From Capronia americana (taxonomy: Eukaryota > Ascomycota > Eurotiomycetes > Chaetothyriales > Herpotrichiellaceae), in contig JADWQD010000005.1 in assembly GCA_016110215.1 (NCBI GenBank), positions 1,922,001-1,986,000 on the forward strand: a stretch of 64,000 nucleotides of DNA, written 5' to 3'. Shown in pieces: positions 54,753 through 64,000 of the stretch. A program made the position numbers and the translations under genes. The number at the start of each line of letters is the position of its first letter. The stretch's first letter is position 1. Below the pieces are notes generated by a model. It did not search any database. It was not told the DNA's origin and saw only the letters and a program-made list of their open reading frames with translations.

Positions 54753-56738
54753 ATGGCTGTCGAGGCAGGTTTCAAACACAAACCATTAGACCTGAGCCAA
54801 CGATCGCTGCGCTTGATCGATGTCTTACCAAAGCAGCAGGATGGCTTTATCAGATGCACGGTTAGACATGCGACTCATCATCCAGGCCTCGAGTTCACGG
54901 CTGTGTCGTATGAGTGGGGAGACGTCGACTCGGAAAGGCATACGGTCTACATCAATGGCCAACGGTTCAAGGTCCGGCATAATCTCTTCTTGTTCTTGGA
55001 ACACCTCCTCGGGCTGTATCCCGGCGGACACAAGAACCTCTGGATCGACGCCCTCGCGATTGACCAAAACAACACAAACGAGAAGAACCACCAGGTACAA
55101 CAAATGAAACAGTGGTATGAGACAGCATCAAAGACCCTCATATGGTTGGGCCCGGCTGCGGATGGTAGCGACGGACTCTTTGATTTTCTCGACACGCTCG
55201 TGACCCAGCCGGCAGGAGAGCAGTCCTCGGTCCGAGCAGTGGCAAAACTAAACAGAGAGCAGTACAAGGTACTTCAGGATATCGTCCTGTGTGCGGGGAT
55301 CGGCATTTGGAAGGCATTTGGCTCCCTTGCCAGACGCACGTATTGGACGCGAATATGGACGCTGCAGGAGATACTGCTCGCCAAATGGCCCTCGTTGGTC
55401 TGTGGCTCAAGAACGTGCCCATGGCATGCATGGGCAATTGCCATCGACGTCATCGCAGAGGCACAGATTCTCCTCGGATGCTGGACAAACGGACTGCGCG
55501 CAGAATCACCGGCGGCTATCGTCTGTCGGCAATGGTTCTCTAACGTTGATGGCGATCCCCTGGACAGCCTCGTCAAGCTGGTGCTTCGATTTCAGCAGAG
55601 CGAGTGTTCCGACCAGCACGACAAAGTTTATGCCTTGCTTGGCCTCGCGTCAGACGCTTCCAATTTCCCGGTGAAGTACGAATGCTCCCTAACGGAACTG
55701 CTCTACGATCTTTTCGCTTTCCTGGATGGTCTAATACCGGCTGCGGATGCGCGAACCCTTGGCGAAATCCTCCACGTGGAGCCTTCAGTTCACGACTTGA
55801 TAACGCTGATGGGGTCTGTGCGCACTCAAGTCGAGGTCGACATTGTCTGCGAACTATTTCGAGGAATCATGGTAGACCCCGAACCAGAACTTTTTCTATT
55901 GCCTTTCGATAGAAGACCCTGGCATAAATCAGACCCGCGGAGCCACGATTCGCCAGAAAGCTTCGAGGCTCAAAGGCGCAGGTACGTCAAGAATTTGCCG
56001 AGGTACAAGCTCACTGCCACACACATTGAATGGAAAGTCACGTCACTTCGCCCTGTGAGTGAGTCGGCCCTATACTCTGGCGGACATTTCGATCCACCGT
56101 CGAGATGTCCTTGCTTGAGTTGCTGTTGGGAGGAGCAGCCAGCAGGCAACTTTTGGGCGACCCATCTGGCGAAGTTGACTGTAAATGTTCACAATTTCAA
56201 CGAGTTACGGTCTATACGGGACGACGATCAGGTACGGGAGCTGCGTGAAGTAGATGCCGCCATCTTCTATCGCCGGATCGGGGGCAAAATGGTCTATCTC
56301 GCTACGGGCGTCAAGTCGACGCGCAACGACAAACCGAGATACGTATTGATATACGACCCAATTCCCTCGGATAGCGAGGTGAACCTTGCGACAACGGTCC
56401 GCGCCACCCTTGGACAGGCAATAAACCTAGCGATACATAGGCACATTCCTGAGATGACGGATCAGTCAGAATTTCCTCTCAGGGTTATGACCTTTGACAG
56501 ATCGAAGCCATCTCCAGACCTGAAATCCGGTAATACAAAGAAGCCGCCGATGGTCCCAGCAGCTATGGAGCAGTCTTCCAAACAGGTGACGCTACGGGCT
56601 GACTGGCCTTTGGTACGGCGAGCAACGACTCTGATGATTTTGCATATGTTAGTGCGGGCTTCGGGTAATCAAACCGTCTCGAGCCGACCATCGTACCACT
56701 CGACACAGGATCTACAGTACCTGGATGTCGCCATATAG
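54753..56738 (+). CDS. Heterokaryon-incompatibility (HET) domain protein
   Basis: HET domains trigger cell death on recognition of non-self in filamentous ascomycetes; the fold is TIR-like. Single exon, 661 aa. All three HET blocks are visible: FTAVSYEWGDVDSERHTVYI (about 48-67), NLWIDALAIDQNNTNEKNHQ and VQQMKQWYETASKTLIWLGP (about 96-136), and RRTYWTRIWTLQEILLAKWP (about 193-212). The rest (about 230-661) is an effector or recognition region of unknown fold, with CPCLSCCWEEQ near 450, a possible metal site; no NACHT, WD or ankyrin repeats are seen. Start at ATG 54753 (GAACGATGG). HET genes vary fast and lie in accessory regions, which fits the neighbourhood. Recognition partner unknown. Confidence 0.93.
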   Translation: MAVEAGFKHKPLDLSQRSLRLIDVLPKQQDGFIRCTVRHATHHPGLEFTAVSYEWGDVDSERHTVYINGQRFKVRHNLFLFLEHLLGLYPGGHKNLWIDALAIDQNNTNEKNHQVQQMKQWYETASKTLIWLGPAADGSDGLFDFLDTLVTQPAGEQSSVRAVAKLNREQYKVLQDIVLCAGIGIWKAFGSLARRTYWTRIWTLQEILLAKWPSLVCGSRTCPWHAWAIAIDVIAEAQILLGCWTNGLRAESPAAIVCRQWFSNVDGDPLDSLVKLVLRFQQSECSDQHDKVYALLGLASDASNFPVKYECSLTELLYDLFAFLDGLIPAADARTLGEILHVEPSVHDLITLMGSVRTQVEVDIVCELFRGIMVDPEPELFLLPFDRRPWHKSDPRSHDSPESFEAQRRRYVKNLPRYKLTATHIEWKVTSLRPVSESALYSGGHFDPPSRCPCLSCCWEEQPAGNFWATHLAKLTVNVHNFNELRSIRDDDQVRELREVDAAIFYRRIGGKMVYLATGVKSTRNDKPRYVLIYDPIPSDSEVNLATTVRATLGQAINLAIHRHIPEMTDQSEFPLRVMTFDRSKPSPDLKSGNTKKPPMVPAAMEQSSKQVTLRADWPLVRRATTLMILHMLVRASGNQTVSSRPSYHSTQDLQYLDVAI

Positions 56739-57218
56739 ATCGACTGGTCACGTCGAGGCATGTGATGTGAAGTTTCGGTGGCAGGCAGCTTGACTGGTTC
56801 TCTTGCGTATCAATCATTGGGGATCTGTATAAACCACTTGAATAATCCAACCGCGGATGAGGTCGAATTGAAGAACCGCTCCGACCGGCTGATGCCTCCA
56901 ACAGCATATCTCTCTCCATCCATTTGCGCATTGATCTCTTAAACAGTCCGACCGTCGGTCCGTCCCATTCCAACAATGCTGACCCTTCAGGCATGATTCA
57001 AACTTGTCCTGAAGAATTTGCTCTATCCAAGAGCTGCCGTGATCGACGACCACTCCAGGCTCATAGACTTGGAGCTGCCACCTGGTGGGGTATCCTAGAG
57101 CACTCATCCTTACATTTTTGGCCGACTGGCCAAGTGCCTTTTTTCTCAAGTGCTTCAAAACCGAGCGTCGAATCGTGCAACACGACCCCCCAAGAGGAAA
57201 CCAAACTGTGGGCCAAAC
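56739..57218. other. Convergent intergenic region
   Basis: 480 bp between HET and PP2C stops. No gene supported. Confidence 0.4.
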
Positions 57219-59059
57219 TCAACTTCCATTCTTTTCTTGCTCTGACTTCTTTTCCGACAATATCCTCTCCGCTTCGGACCTGCCCTCCGGCGTATACTCG
57301 GGTCCTGCCTCCTGATCTTCATTTTCCTGCTCTTTGATCACTGTCTGCATCAGCTCTTCCGAGTCCTGGTCCGAAACAGCGCCTTCCTGCGCAATGCCAG
57401 AATGTCGTCGGGCTTCGCCAACAATCATTTCCACTTCACTGATGGCTAGCTTGTCCTTGGTGGCACCTGTGTCGACTCCAATGTCCAGTTTCGTGTTCGT
57501 TTGCAGCTTCTGTGGGTCGAAGCGAACGACCATTACTGACAAATTGTCGGTGGAGAAACGGGCCAAGGCGTAATCCACGAGCATCTTGGAGGCGGCTTGG
57601 GGATCCTGGACATTACGAACGAGGTCGACCGCCTCTTGATCGGAGCAAACATCCCACAACTAGTTGAGTCAGTATCAGTCTGGGGCGACGTGGAAATTGA
57701 GACTCACCCCATCGCAAGCCAGGATCAGGAACTCGTCTTGATCCGGTTGAATCACTGTCTCGGTCGTATATGGATGCCCCGTGACCAGGTCTTTTAGATA
57801 CGAGTCGCCCAATGCTCGTGTCACAGCCAACACTCCATTCACCCGGTTGTTCAGAATCAAACCACCAGCTTTTGATATCCTTCGTCCCTCGTTTTCATCC
57901 ATACCTTTGTGGTCATATGACAGCCGGAGGGCCTTTCCATTCCGACATAGCACGATGCGAGCGTCGCCAACGTTAGCGGTATATAGCACTCTTTGTCGGG
58001 TGGCTTTCTGCTTGGCTTCTTGAATGGCTGCGGCCGCCGCCTCGGCGGTCGAATTCGATCGGGGAGTCGAGTCTTTCGCATCCTTGGACGCTTCGCTATT
58101 CTTCTCGTTCTTTTCTGCTTCCTTGGCCGCCGCCGCCGCCAGTGCAGCGATAGCTTGGGACCCTGTGGCGGAGTGGTTGGTAGGCACACGATCTTCCCAC
58201 CTCAGAACCGCAGTAATGGCGGTGCAGCCACTGTTCTTGAGCGGTAATTTCTCCAATTGATTGTCAGCAGCGGTATATGTCTGATCAAGCAGTTCCGGGA
58301 CCGGCGTATTTGGGTATTTGCGCATCAGATCTTCCAGCAGGACATGCAGCTTCTTCCCACACCACTCTGCAGCAAAGGTGCCTGCATGTCCGTCGAAGAT
58401 GGCGAAGTATCCATTATCTGTCTCGACGACATGCTGCCCAGAATCCGAGGGGATAGTGGTCAGGCTGTTCTTGTCTTCTCGCGAGCTCTTTTTAGAGAGC
58501 GTGCTATCGGTCGCCAGCACAGGGGCAGGAGTGCCGAGGAAGTTGTAGAGGTATGAATGGGTATCTTCCATGGTGCGACGGCATTTTTTGTTTTTGTCTT
58601 CCGTCACACCTACCAGGAAAGACGAGTTGGGGGTAGGCTGCGACTCGCCGGCCGAGTTATTCAGCGAGCCCTGGGGCACACTGAGGGCGGGATCTGTCTT
58701 GGAGAGTTTCTGCATGGGCGTTTGCGGGCCGTCTTTGTCGCCGTGAATCAGGGAGTTTTTGGCCTGGGTGAATATCTCTTTGGCTTTGGCGCTACTACTC
58801 CGGCGCTTCTTCGCGTCGGTGGTAGGTGAGGGAGCGGCGTCTTCTGCCGGCTTTCTGCTCTCGGGTCTAGGGCTCAAGTCATTCGTTTTGACCGTAATGC
58901 TGCCACCGGGCGAGGTGGGGGTATTGTTGTTGCTGTCAGTGCTGATCCGAGGGACCGCGCTGTCCGTGTCTGCATCCTTCTCTTTCTTGCCTCCAAAGAC
59001 GCGATTGAGAAATCCTCCAGTGGAGGTTCTCCGATCGGTGGTGCCCGCCAGCTTGAAGA
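57219..59059 (-). CDS. PTC1: PP2C protein phosphatase (Ptc1-like), 5' end unresolved
   Basis: Mn2+/Mg2+-dependent Ser/Thr phosphatase that dampens stress MAP-kinase signalling. Exons: 59059..57708 and 57659..57219, joined by a 48-nt intron at LACDG | LWDVCSDQEAVDL. Seen: KCRRTMEDTHSYLYNF, GYFAIFDGHAGTFAAEWCGK (metal site), KNSGCTAITAVLRWEDR, YTANVGDARIVLCRNGKALR, NGVLAVTRALGDSYLKDLVT and STDNLSVMVVRF. An Ala/Lys/Glu-rich insertion (about 58020-58190) and a long acidic tail are extra. The frame stays open upstream through GGFLNRVFGGKKEKDADTD, typical of filamentous-fungal homologues, to a stop at 59091-59093, but has no ATG. A 5' exon must exist; one frame-compatible candidate is 59618..59606 with donor GTATGT and acceptor CGCAG, implying a 546-nt intron. 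Low trust in that exon. Confidence 0.9.
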
Positions 59060-61372
59060 CTGCGCAAGCTCCTGGAGGGGCACTTGGGGGTCAGGTGGAG
59101 GGCGCGAAAGAGTCGCTCTGATCGAGGCAGAGGGCGGGGCACAGTGTGTCGCAAATGCAACGGCGAGGAATGGCAACCGAACCGTGACAGTAATTTCGCA
59201 GTGGCAATAGTAGCAGTGGTGGCCGCGAAGGGGAAAGAGAGGTCTGGAATCAAGGATGTAGTTGTTCTGTGTGAAGGGCCGGATCACGAGTGTTGAGGGT
59301 GCCCAGCCAGTGGTGGAAGCAGAGGAGAGTGGCAGCGTGGCCGAGCCGAGGACGGAGGTGGCAGTGCTTGAAGCCTTCGTGCCTGGCAGTGAATGATGCG
59401 GGTGACGAGTGTGGCGGGTTCTTTGCTCTTGTTCTTGTTTGCTTGTCTGGATAAGGATACGATGGGCGCAGGCGATGGGCAGAACGAGTAGGCAGTAGTC
59501 GACAATGGAAGCTGTGGGGGAGGGGAAAGCGAGCGCCAACATCAAGAGACTCGGCGACGAACACACGAGGGTGGCACATCGACGTCAGTCTACGCATCTA
59601 CATACACATCATTCCCATGCACTTCTCTATTCCACCTCCAGCAAGGCAGCTGCCTGAAGGACACGTATACACGGCACCACTACTTGCCCCTTCACCAATG
59701 CCTTACAAACACAAGGGCGAAAGGATGAGCTCCTTGTGCTCCCCTCGTCCTCCCCACGGAACAGCCTTAACGCCGAGAAGCGAGGGCTTGAAGCGAGCAC
59801 CTGCCCATTTGTGGCTAGTTGATGGTTTGAGTCAGCGTCCGGCCCCTGACAAGAAGATTCGGGCGACACCACATTCTCAGCGGCCGGACGAAGTACAGTA
59901 GCTCGTACACGGGATGACTGCTCTGTCGTCGATGGATCCCAGGGCTCGGACGCGACTGGCACAGGCCTCCGAAGGGCCTCAGATGTGTTCGTCCCCAACA
60001 TTAACGCCGTCGATGTGGCTAACGCCGTGTACAGAATACGGACCAAGGGCGGACAGCGAACGTTTGCTCTCAGTATTGACCGCTTGCTGACGGCACATCT
60101 TCCCCAGACTCCATCCTGACATGCGCAGTCTGAGGCTGCATATCTTATGCAATGCATCTTCTGCATTGCCACGCAAGACGTCGAAGCGATGTTGCTTTGT
60201 CCGCATAACTCGCCTCAGAGCAATTTGAAGCTGCTATTCGTTCGATCGCCCCCATTTAGAGGTCAACAATACCATGTTTGCCGAAAAAGCCCGCGGTTGG
60301 CTTTGTGGTATAGCTTTATGCTCTTCTGGCAAATTCAGAGGCTGCCTCACAACTCGCCTCGCGGAAAGCACCTCATGACCGTGCCAGCAATGACTGCGTC
60401 TAGCACTCCGCTGTACCACATCAGCAAAGCAGCCATACGCCCACCCATCGACACACGGTAGGCTCGGAAAGATTGACATGAGCAGGACTGACCGAGTTGA
60501 TGCCCGATTCTTCGAAGATTTGGAAGACATTGCCTTCATATGCCACGCAGGTCGACCTAGAATCCAGCCATCGCAATCAAGGGGAATTTCGTATGCCTCC
60601 GCCTCTCTGCCCTAAATACCTTTAACCTCGGCGTGGGTGGTCGAAGTGGACGTACGGCTTCTGCGTCCGGCGCTCTCGACAACAAGACCAACAACAACAC
60701 AAGGGCAACTCCGGCCGAATCTCGACTTGCTTCTTCTCCTAAGACCTGAATACATCGGGCTTGGAGAGTCCTGCCAGGTTTGGAATCTTGTGAAGTTATT
60801 GTCCTGGGAAAGGCTTAAATGGGTCCCTCACCACCAAGTCAATCTTAGGGTCCTGGCTCTGACAGATCGTCGTCTCCTTGGGCGTCCTTTTGTGGCCCAT
60901 GGCTTGGAGTTGTCGTCGTTGAGAATCACCCTGTCTGCCACCACAGGTTGTAAGTGGCAATGTTCCTGATGGCACCAGCGCAGGGTTCTGCGCTGGTCCT
61001 TCAGCATGTCAGGTTCTCTTATGGCAATATTCTGTCGTTGCTTTATGTGGCCGTTTTGTCATCTGCAAGTCGTCTCTCCTTCACATAATATCACGTGCAA
61101 TCAATAACTTCACGAGGTAGTTGTTTGTACCGTACCCTTCGCTGAAGCCATCCTTACTGTCCCAATGGAGCTTCATCATCCTCTCTGTCTCTTTCACACT
61201 CACTCGAGCAATGCCGTCCAGACTTGGATTCTACCACCACGTCTCTGGGCTCTAGAACCCAGACATCTTTCTTCCGACATTTCGATTCCCTGCATATCTC
61301 ATTCTCTATCGCCTCTCCTCCTACCACCGCACGGTATTGCGACAAAGCTCGTGCCAACCAAAGGTACAAACC
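59060..61372. other. Long region upstream of PTC1 and DUF6604 genes
   Basis: 2.3 kb including the presumed 5' exon or leader of PTC1 (to about 59620). A minus frame at 59627-60172 (181 codons) lacks family features and starts late. The region holds the strong hairpin at 60974-60997 and CACGTG at 61091. No supported gene. Confidence 0.45.
60974..60997. repeat. Perfect 10-bp stem, 4-nt loop hairpin
   Basis: ACCAGCGCAG, loop GGTT, CTGCGCTGGT. GC-rich, no mismatch, in non-coding sequence 376 bp before the DUF6604 start. No T-run follows on either side. Confidence 0.8.
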
Positions 61373-63994
61373 ATGTCGCACGACAGCCTCTTCACCAGCT
61401 ACAGGAGGTACAAGGAAGACACAGACTACATTGCCTGTTGGCTCACGACTACTGCCAAACGATGCGGTTTTGTCATAACCCAAGGCGATCCACAAACACC
61501 AGTTGAGAAGCCAAAGAAGTTGAAAGGAAGAGCCAGGACCCTTGCAAGACGACGTGCCGCAGCAAATGCAGACAATCAAGAAAGCACGACGCCGGGCACT
61601 ACTTATACCATCGCGATTAAAGACTTCCTTCCAATGGCCCAATATATATCCTCGTTCAGCAAGCCGCCTGTCAAGGTTCCGGAAGAGTTTATTCGGGTGA
61701 TTGAGCGAGCGATATCTCTGCGCCAAAAAGTCAGTAAGGCTATGGTGAACCCCCAATATTCAGGATCCTCGCGGTCTGCCACCGACCTAGCATCGGATTC
61801 CCGTCACGCCTACTTCGTGGAGATTCTGATTGATGTGCGACATACCTTGGCCCACCTTGTCACTGAGAAGACGCGACGCGACCCGAGACCACAAAAGATT
61901 GTCACAAGGAACAAGACCGACTTTGATTTTGCGAATATGTTCGAGTGCCTATCGGTGGATGATCTGTCGGCGAGCGAACCCGTGAACGATGACAACAATT
62001 CGGGCCAACATCTTCAGAAGGAAAAGGCCTATGTACCGCCAGTTCTGTCCTGCAAGGCAGAGCATCCTACGGACTCTCTGGAAGTATCTGTTGGGTTCTT
62101 CTGTCTGCTCCGTGACTTGCAACAAATGCGCGAAGTCATCTCAGAATGCTGGAAAGATTACCAGAGAGGTACGGTTGATCTGACTGCGGCTGCTTTGACA
62201 TCAAATGCAGCGTTTGAGCTGGCATGCCGCATGGAGGAAGACTTGGATGACCTTGCTGGGTATGAGGGACCCGAGTCGCTTCTGAAGAGTCAGCATGCCA
62301 TGCTTTGTGAACGCCTGAGAGAGTTGCCGGAGTACACCGACCTGCCCGATGACGATCTCGAGTTTGCGACGCACCACGCCGCGCCAGAAGCCTTCTTGTG
62401 GCCGGCCTACAAGCACCTCAGATATTTCTTGGACATTGGTTGTATGAGGACAATGTTTAACGTGCCAGGAGACATCCACAAACCAGAGTCCGATCGCTCA
62501 AAAATGACGGAACAGCAGAGATTCTTGGAAGACCGTCGCCTCCTTGGCGATGCCTTTTCCGACATCACCGTCTACATGGGCGGCCAGGAAACACACCGGG
62601 ACTCCCACAATGACGAATTGACCCGAGGCTTTCTCAACATGTTCTACTCCGGCAGAGTATCGTTGTGGCTCGCGTTTGCCACCCAAGTCTTCCTTGACGT
62701 TCACGATACCCTTCGCGAAGATGTTTCCAATAGTTTCGAGCTCCTTCAACATGTCGGCAACACAATAGTGGGCGCTATGGCCGACCAGGTCGAATATCAT
62801 CAGAACAGATCCAAGGAGCCATTGCCGCCCTTCGCCCATGCGTTCTGCCACTTGAGTGGTATTATCTACAATATCTGCGAGACAGATCTCCTGGAGATGG
62901 TCCGCGGTTTCACAGATCTGTTTGAGGACGGACAAATCGAAAAATTCCGGCTCCTGAAGATGAATCCAATCTCCTGTGGGATCAAGCTGTACGCCATCAA
63001 AGCCATGTACCGCCATGTGACTTTTGAGTCTATCAGCGGCTGCGCCGACTCCATCCTGGCTTGTGCCCATTTGAACAACGCCCTGATACAGGAAGGCTAC
63101 GTGCAATCTCGGTGGCCAGACATGGACTTTGTCCACACCATACAGAACGAATCGCATTTGTACGCAGGTGCGGCTCCCAGAAACCCCGATGATTACTACA
63201 AGCGCTTTTGCCTAGCAGTTCTCGGCTTTTCCGTCACCAATTTCGCCCGGAACCGGAGGAGACCACATGACATTGCTCTAAAACCAAAAAGATGTCGGAC
63301 CTTGGAAAAGCGGACTCCCATTTCCGACGCGTTCTTTTTTCGCTACTGTTTCGATATGAATAGGAAGAATCTCAGTGCACAAGACCTGCAGGAAATCTTG
63401 GCGACGAGCAAGAGGCAGGCCGTGGCGAAAGTGTCGGAGGGCGAGGAGGCGCTCGTGCGTGACATTGTGATTCCGAAGGCTGCAGGACGAGACGCGAAAG
63501 CGTCAAAAAAGACCCGCTCCGTTGCTGCTCCGAAGATCAGCCCTGTCAATGTTCTCCGCAAGCTTCGCGCCTCGCTGCATGCAGAGTCTCTCGAGCTGTC
63601 GCTCGATTACATGGCCATGCATCGCATCTGCACCCAGCTCCTGATCTCAGTCAGGAATGCGGTTGCGGTGCAGATGAATGACATGTACGGAGCAGTCCCA
63701 GGGCACGAAAGAGGCCTCTCATCGGTCGTGTTCTTCATTCTGAGCGTCTTCGTGGCAGAGAAGGGCAAGTCCAAGTTGAATATCTTGCCGTTTCGGAAGG
63801 ACCACTACGAAGGCATGGGAGACCAGCTCATGCGCGAAGCAGCTGCCAAAGTCGTGGAGGTCACATCAAAGAAGCATGAAGAACCTGGAGATGTGTTCGG
63901 GAACCAGTTTACGTACGGAGACACCGTCGTGGCACGCGCCCACGCGTTCACGGGAATGGTGTTCCACGCTCATCCAGACGATGCGAAGCTTTGA
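61373..63994 (+). CDS. DUF6604 domain protein
   Basis: Single exon, 873 aa, ending 6 bases before the window edge. The start block DSLFTSYRRYKEDTDYIACW, LTTTAKRCGF, a basic KKLKGRARTLARRR stretch and TIAIKDFLPMAQYISS match the fungal DUF6604 family, whose function is unknown. Then RHAYFVEILIDVRHTLAHL, LEVSVGFFCLLRDLQQMREV, a long helical middle (RVSLWLAFATQVFLDVHDTL, PPFAHAFCHLSGIIYNICET) and a basic region ASKKTRSVAAPK near 705. No membrane span or catalytic motif recognised. The ATG at 61373 (AACCATGTC) is used; the frame upstream begins with TTG. Adjacent to other fungus-specific genes. Confidence 0.85.
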   Translation: MSHDSLFTSYRRYKEDTDYIACWLTTTAKRCGFVITQGDPQTPVEKPKKLKGRARTLARRRAAANADNQESTTPGTTYTIAIKDFLPMAQYISSFSKPPVKVPEEFIRVIERAISLRQKVSKAMVNPQYSGSSRSATDLASDSRHAYFVEILIDVRHTLAHLVTEKTRRDPRPQKIVTRNKTDFDFANMFECLSVDDLSASEPVNDDNNSGQHLQKEKAYVPPVLSCKAEHPTDSLEVSVGFFCLLRDLQQMREVISECWKDYQRGTVDLTAAALTSNAAFELACRMEEDLDDLAGYEGPESLLKSQHAMLCERLRELPEYTDLPDDDLEFATHHAAPEAFLWPAYKHLRYFLDIGCMRTMFNVPGDIHKPESDRSKMTEQQRFLEDRRLLGDAFSDITVYMGGQETHRDSHNDELTRGFLNMFYSGRVSLWLAFATQVFLDVHDTLREDVSNSFELLQHVGNTIVGAMADQVEYHQNRSKEPLPPFAHAFCHLSGIIYNICETDLLEMVRGFTDLFEDGQIEKFRLLKMNPISCGIKLYAIKAMYRHVTFESISGCADSILACAHLNNALIQEGYVQSRWPDMDFVHTIQNESHLYAGAAPRNPDDYYKRFCLAVLGFSVTNFARNRRRPHDIALKPKRCRTLEKRTPISDAFFFRYCFDMNRKNLSAQDLQEILATSKRQAVAKVSEGEEALVRDIVIPKAAGRDAKASKKTRSVAAPKISPVNVLRKLRASLHAESLELSLDYMAMHRICTQLLISVRNAVAVQMNDMYGAVPGHERGLSSVVFFILSVFVAEKGKSKLNILPFRKDHYEGMGDQLMREAAAKVVEVTSKKHEEPGDVFGNQFTYGDTVVARAHAFTGMVFHAHPDDAKL

Positions 63995-64000
63995 TGCGGC

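Noticed and set aside
59627..60172. 181-codon minus-strand open frame
   Set aside because: Composition and lack of motifs look random; no splice signals or neighbouring exon support it.
1..64000. CRISPR array, prokaryotic operon signals, transposons, LTRs
   Set aside because: No regularly spaced repeats, no transposase or reverse transcriptase motifs, no long terminal repeats; the window is eukaryotic with spliced genes.

Overview
The window is nuclear DNA of a filamentous ascomycete (Pezizomycotina). The evidence is short introns (45 to 220 nt, most with GT...CTAAC/CTGAC...AG signals), TTG/GTG-free starts once splicing is considered, fungus-restricted families (HET domain, DUF6604, two Zn2Cys6 regulators, a GT90/CAP10-like protein) and an Ssn8/Trs85/Spb1/Nde1 repertoire typical of ascomycetes. 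An order such as Chaetothyriales or another eurotiomycete-like group is possible, but the sequence alone does not fix it. I find 28 protein-coding genes, no tRNA or rRNA gene, no transposon and no CRISPR array.

Layout. 0-5 kb: a YMR226C-type short-chain dehydrogenase, a small SnoaL-like protein and the TRAPPIII subunit Trs85. 6-10 kb: the RAD18 ubiquitin ligase and an ESCRT-III CHMP7 protein. 10-18 kb: a Zn2Cys6 regulator, the Ca2+-regulated mitochondrial ATP-Mg/Pi carrier (Sal1 type) and the Mediator cyclin Ssn8. 18-25 kb: tubulin cofactor D and two unassigned proteins. 25-29 kb: a multispanning membrane protein divergent from a second Zn2Cys6 regulator, then a very small spliced gene full of hexanucleotide repeats. 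30-36 kb: DNA polymerase delta (POL3), Rho GDI and the PP2A-like phosphatase Ppg1. 36-43 kb: an unassigned coiled-coil protein, mitochondrial ribosomal protein uL4m and the rRNA methyltransferase Spb1. 43-52 kb: a GT90 type II membrane protein, an orphan tail-anchored kinase-like protein, mitochondrial uL15m and external NADH dehydrogenase. 52-57 kb: an accessory pocket with an APH-like kinase divergent from a HET protein. 57-64 kb: a PP2C phosphatase (Ptc1-like) and a DUF6604 protein.

Most genes are conserved housekeeping genes in no operon-like order; they are linked only by shared divergent promoters (SAL1/SSN8, POL3/RDI1, uL4m/SPB1, kinase/uL15m, APH/HET) or short convergent 3' ends (SSN8/TBCD 34 bp apart, RDI1/PPG1 198 bp). 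Two replication and repair genes, RAD18 and POL3, carry MluI-cell-cycle-box-like sequences upstream, which suggests G1/S control. Gene models were spliced by hand; the exon coordinates given keep the reading frame, but the splice sites are predictions and the weak ones are named.
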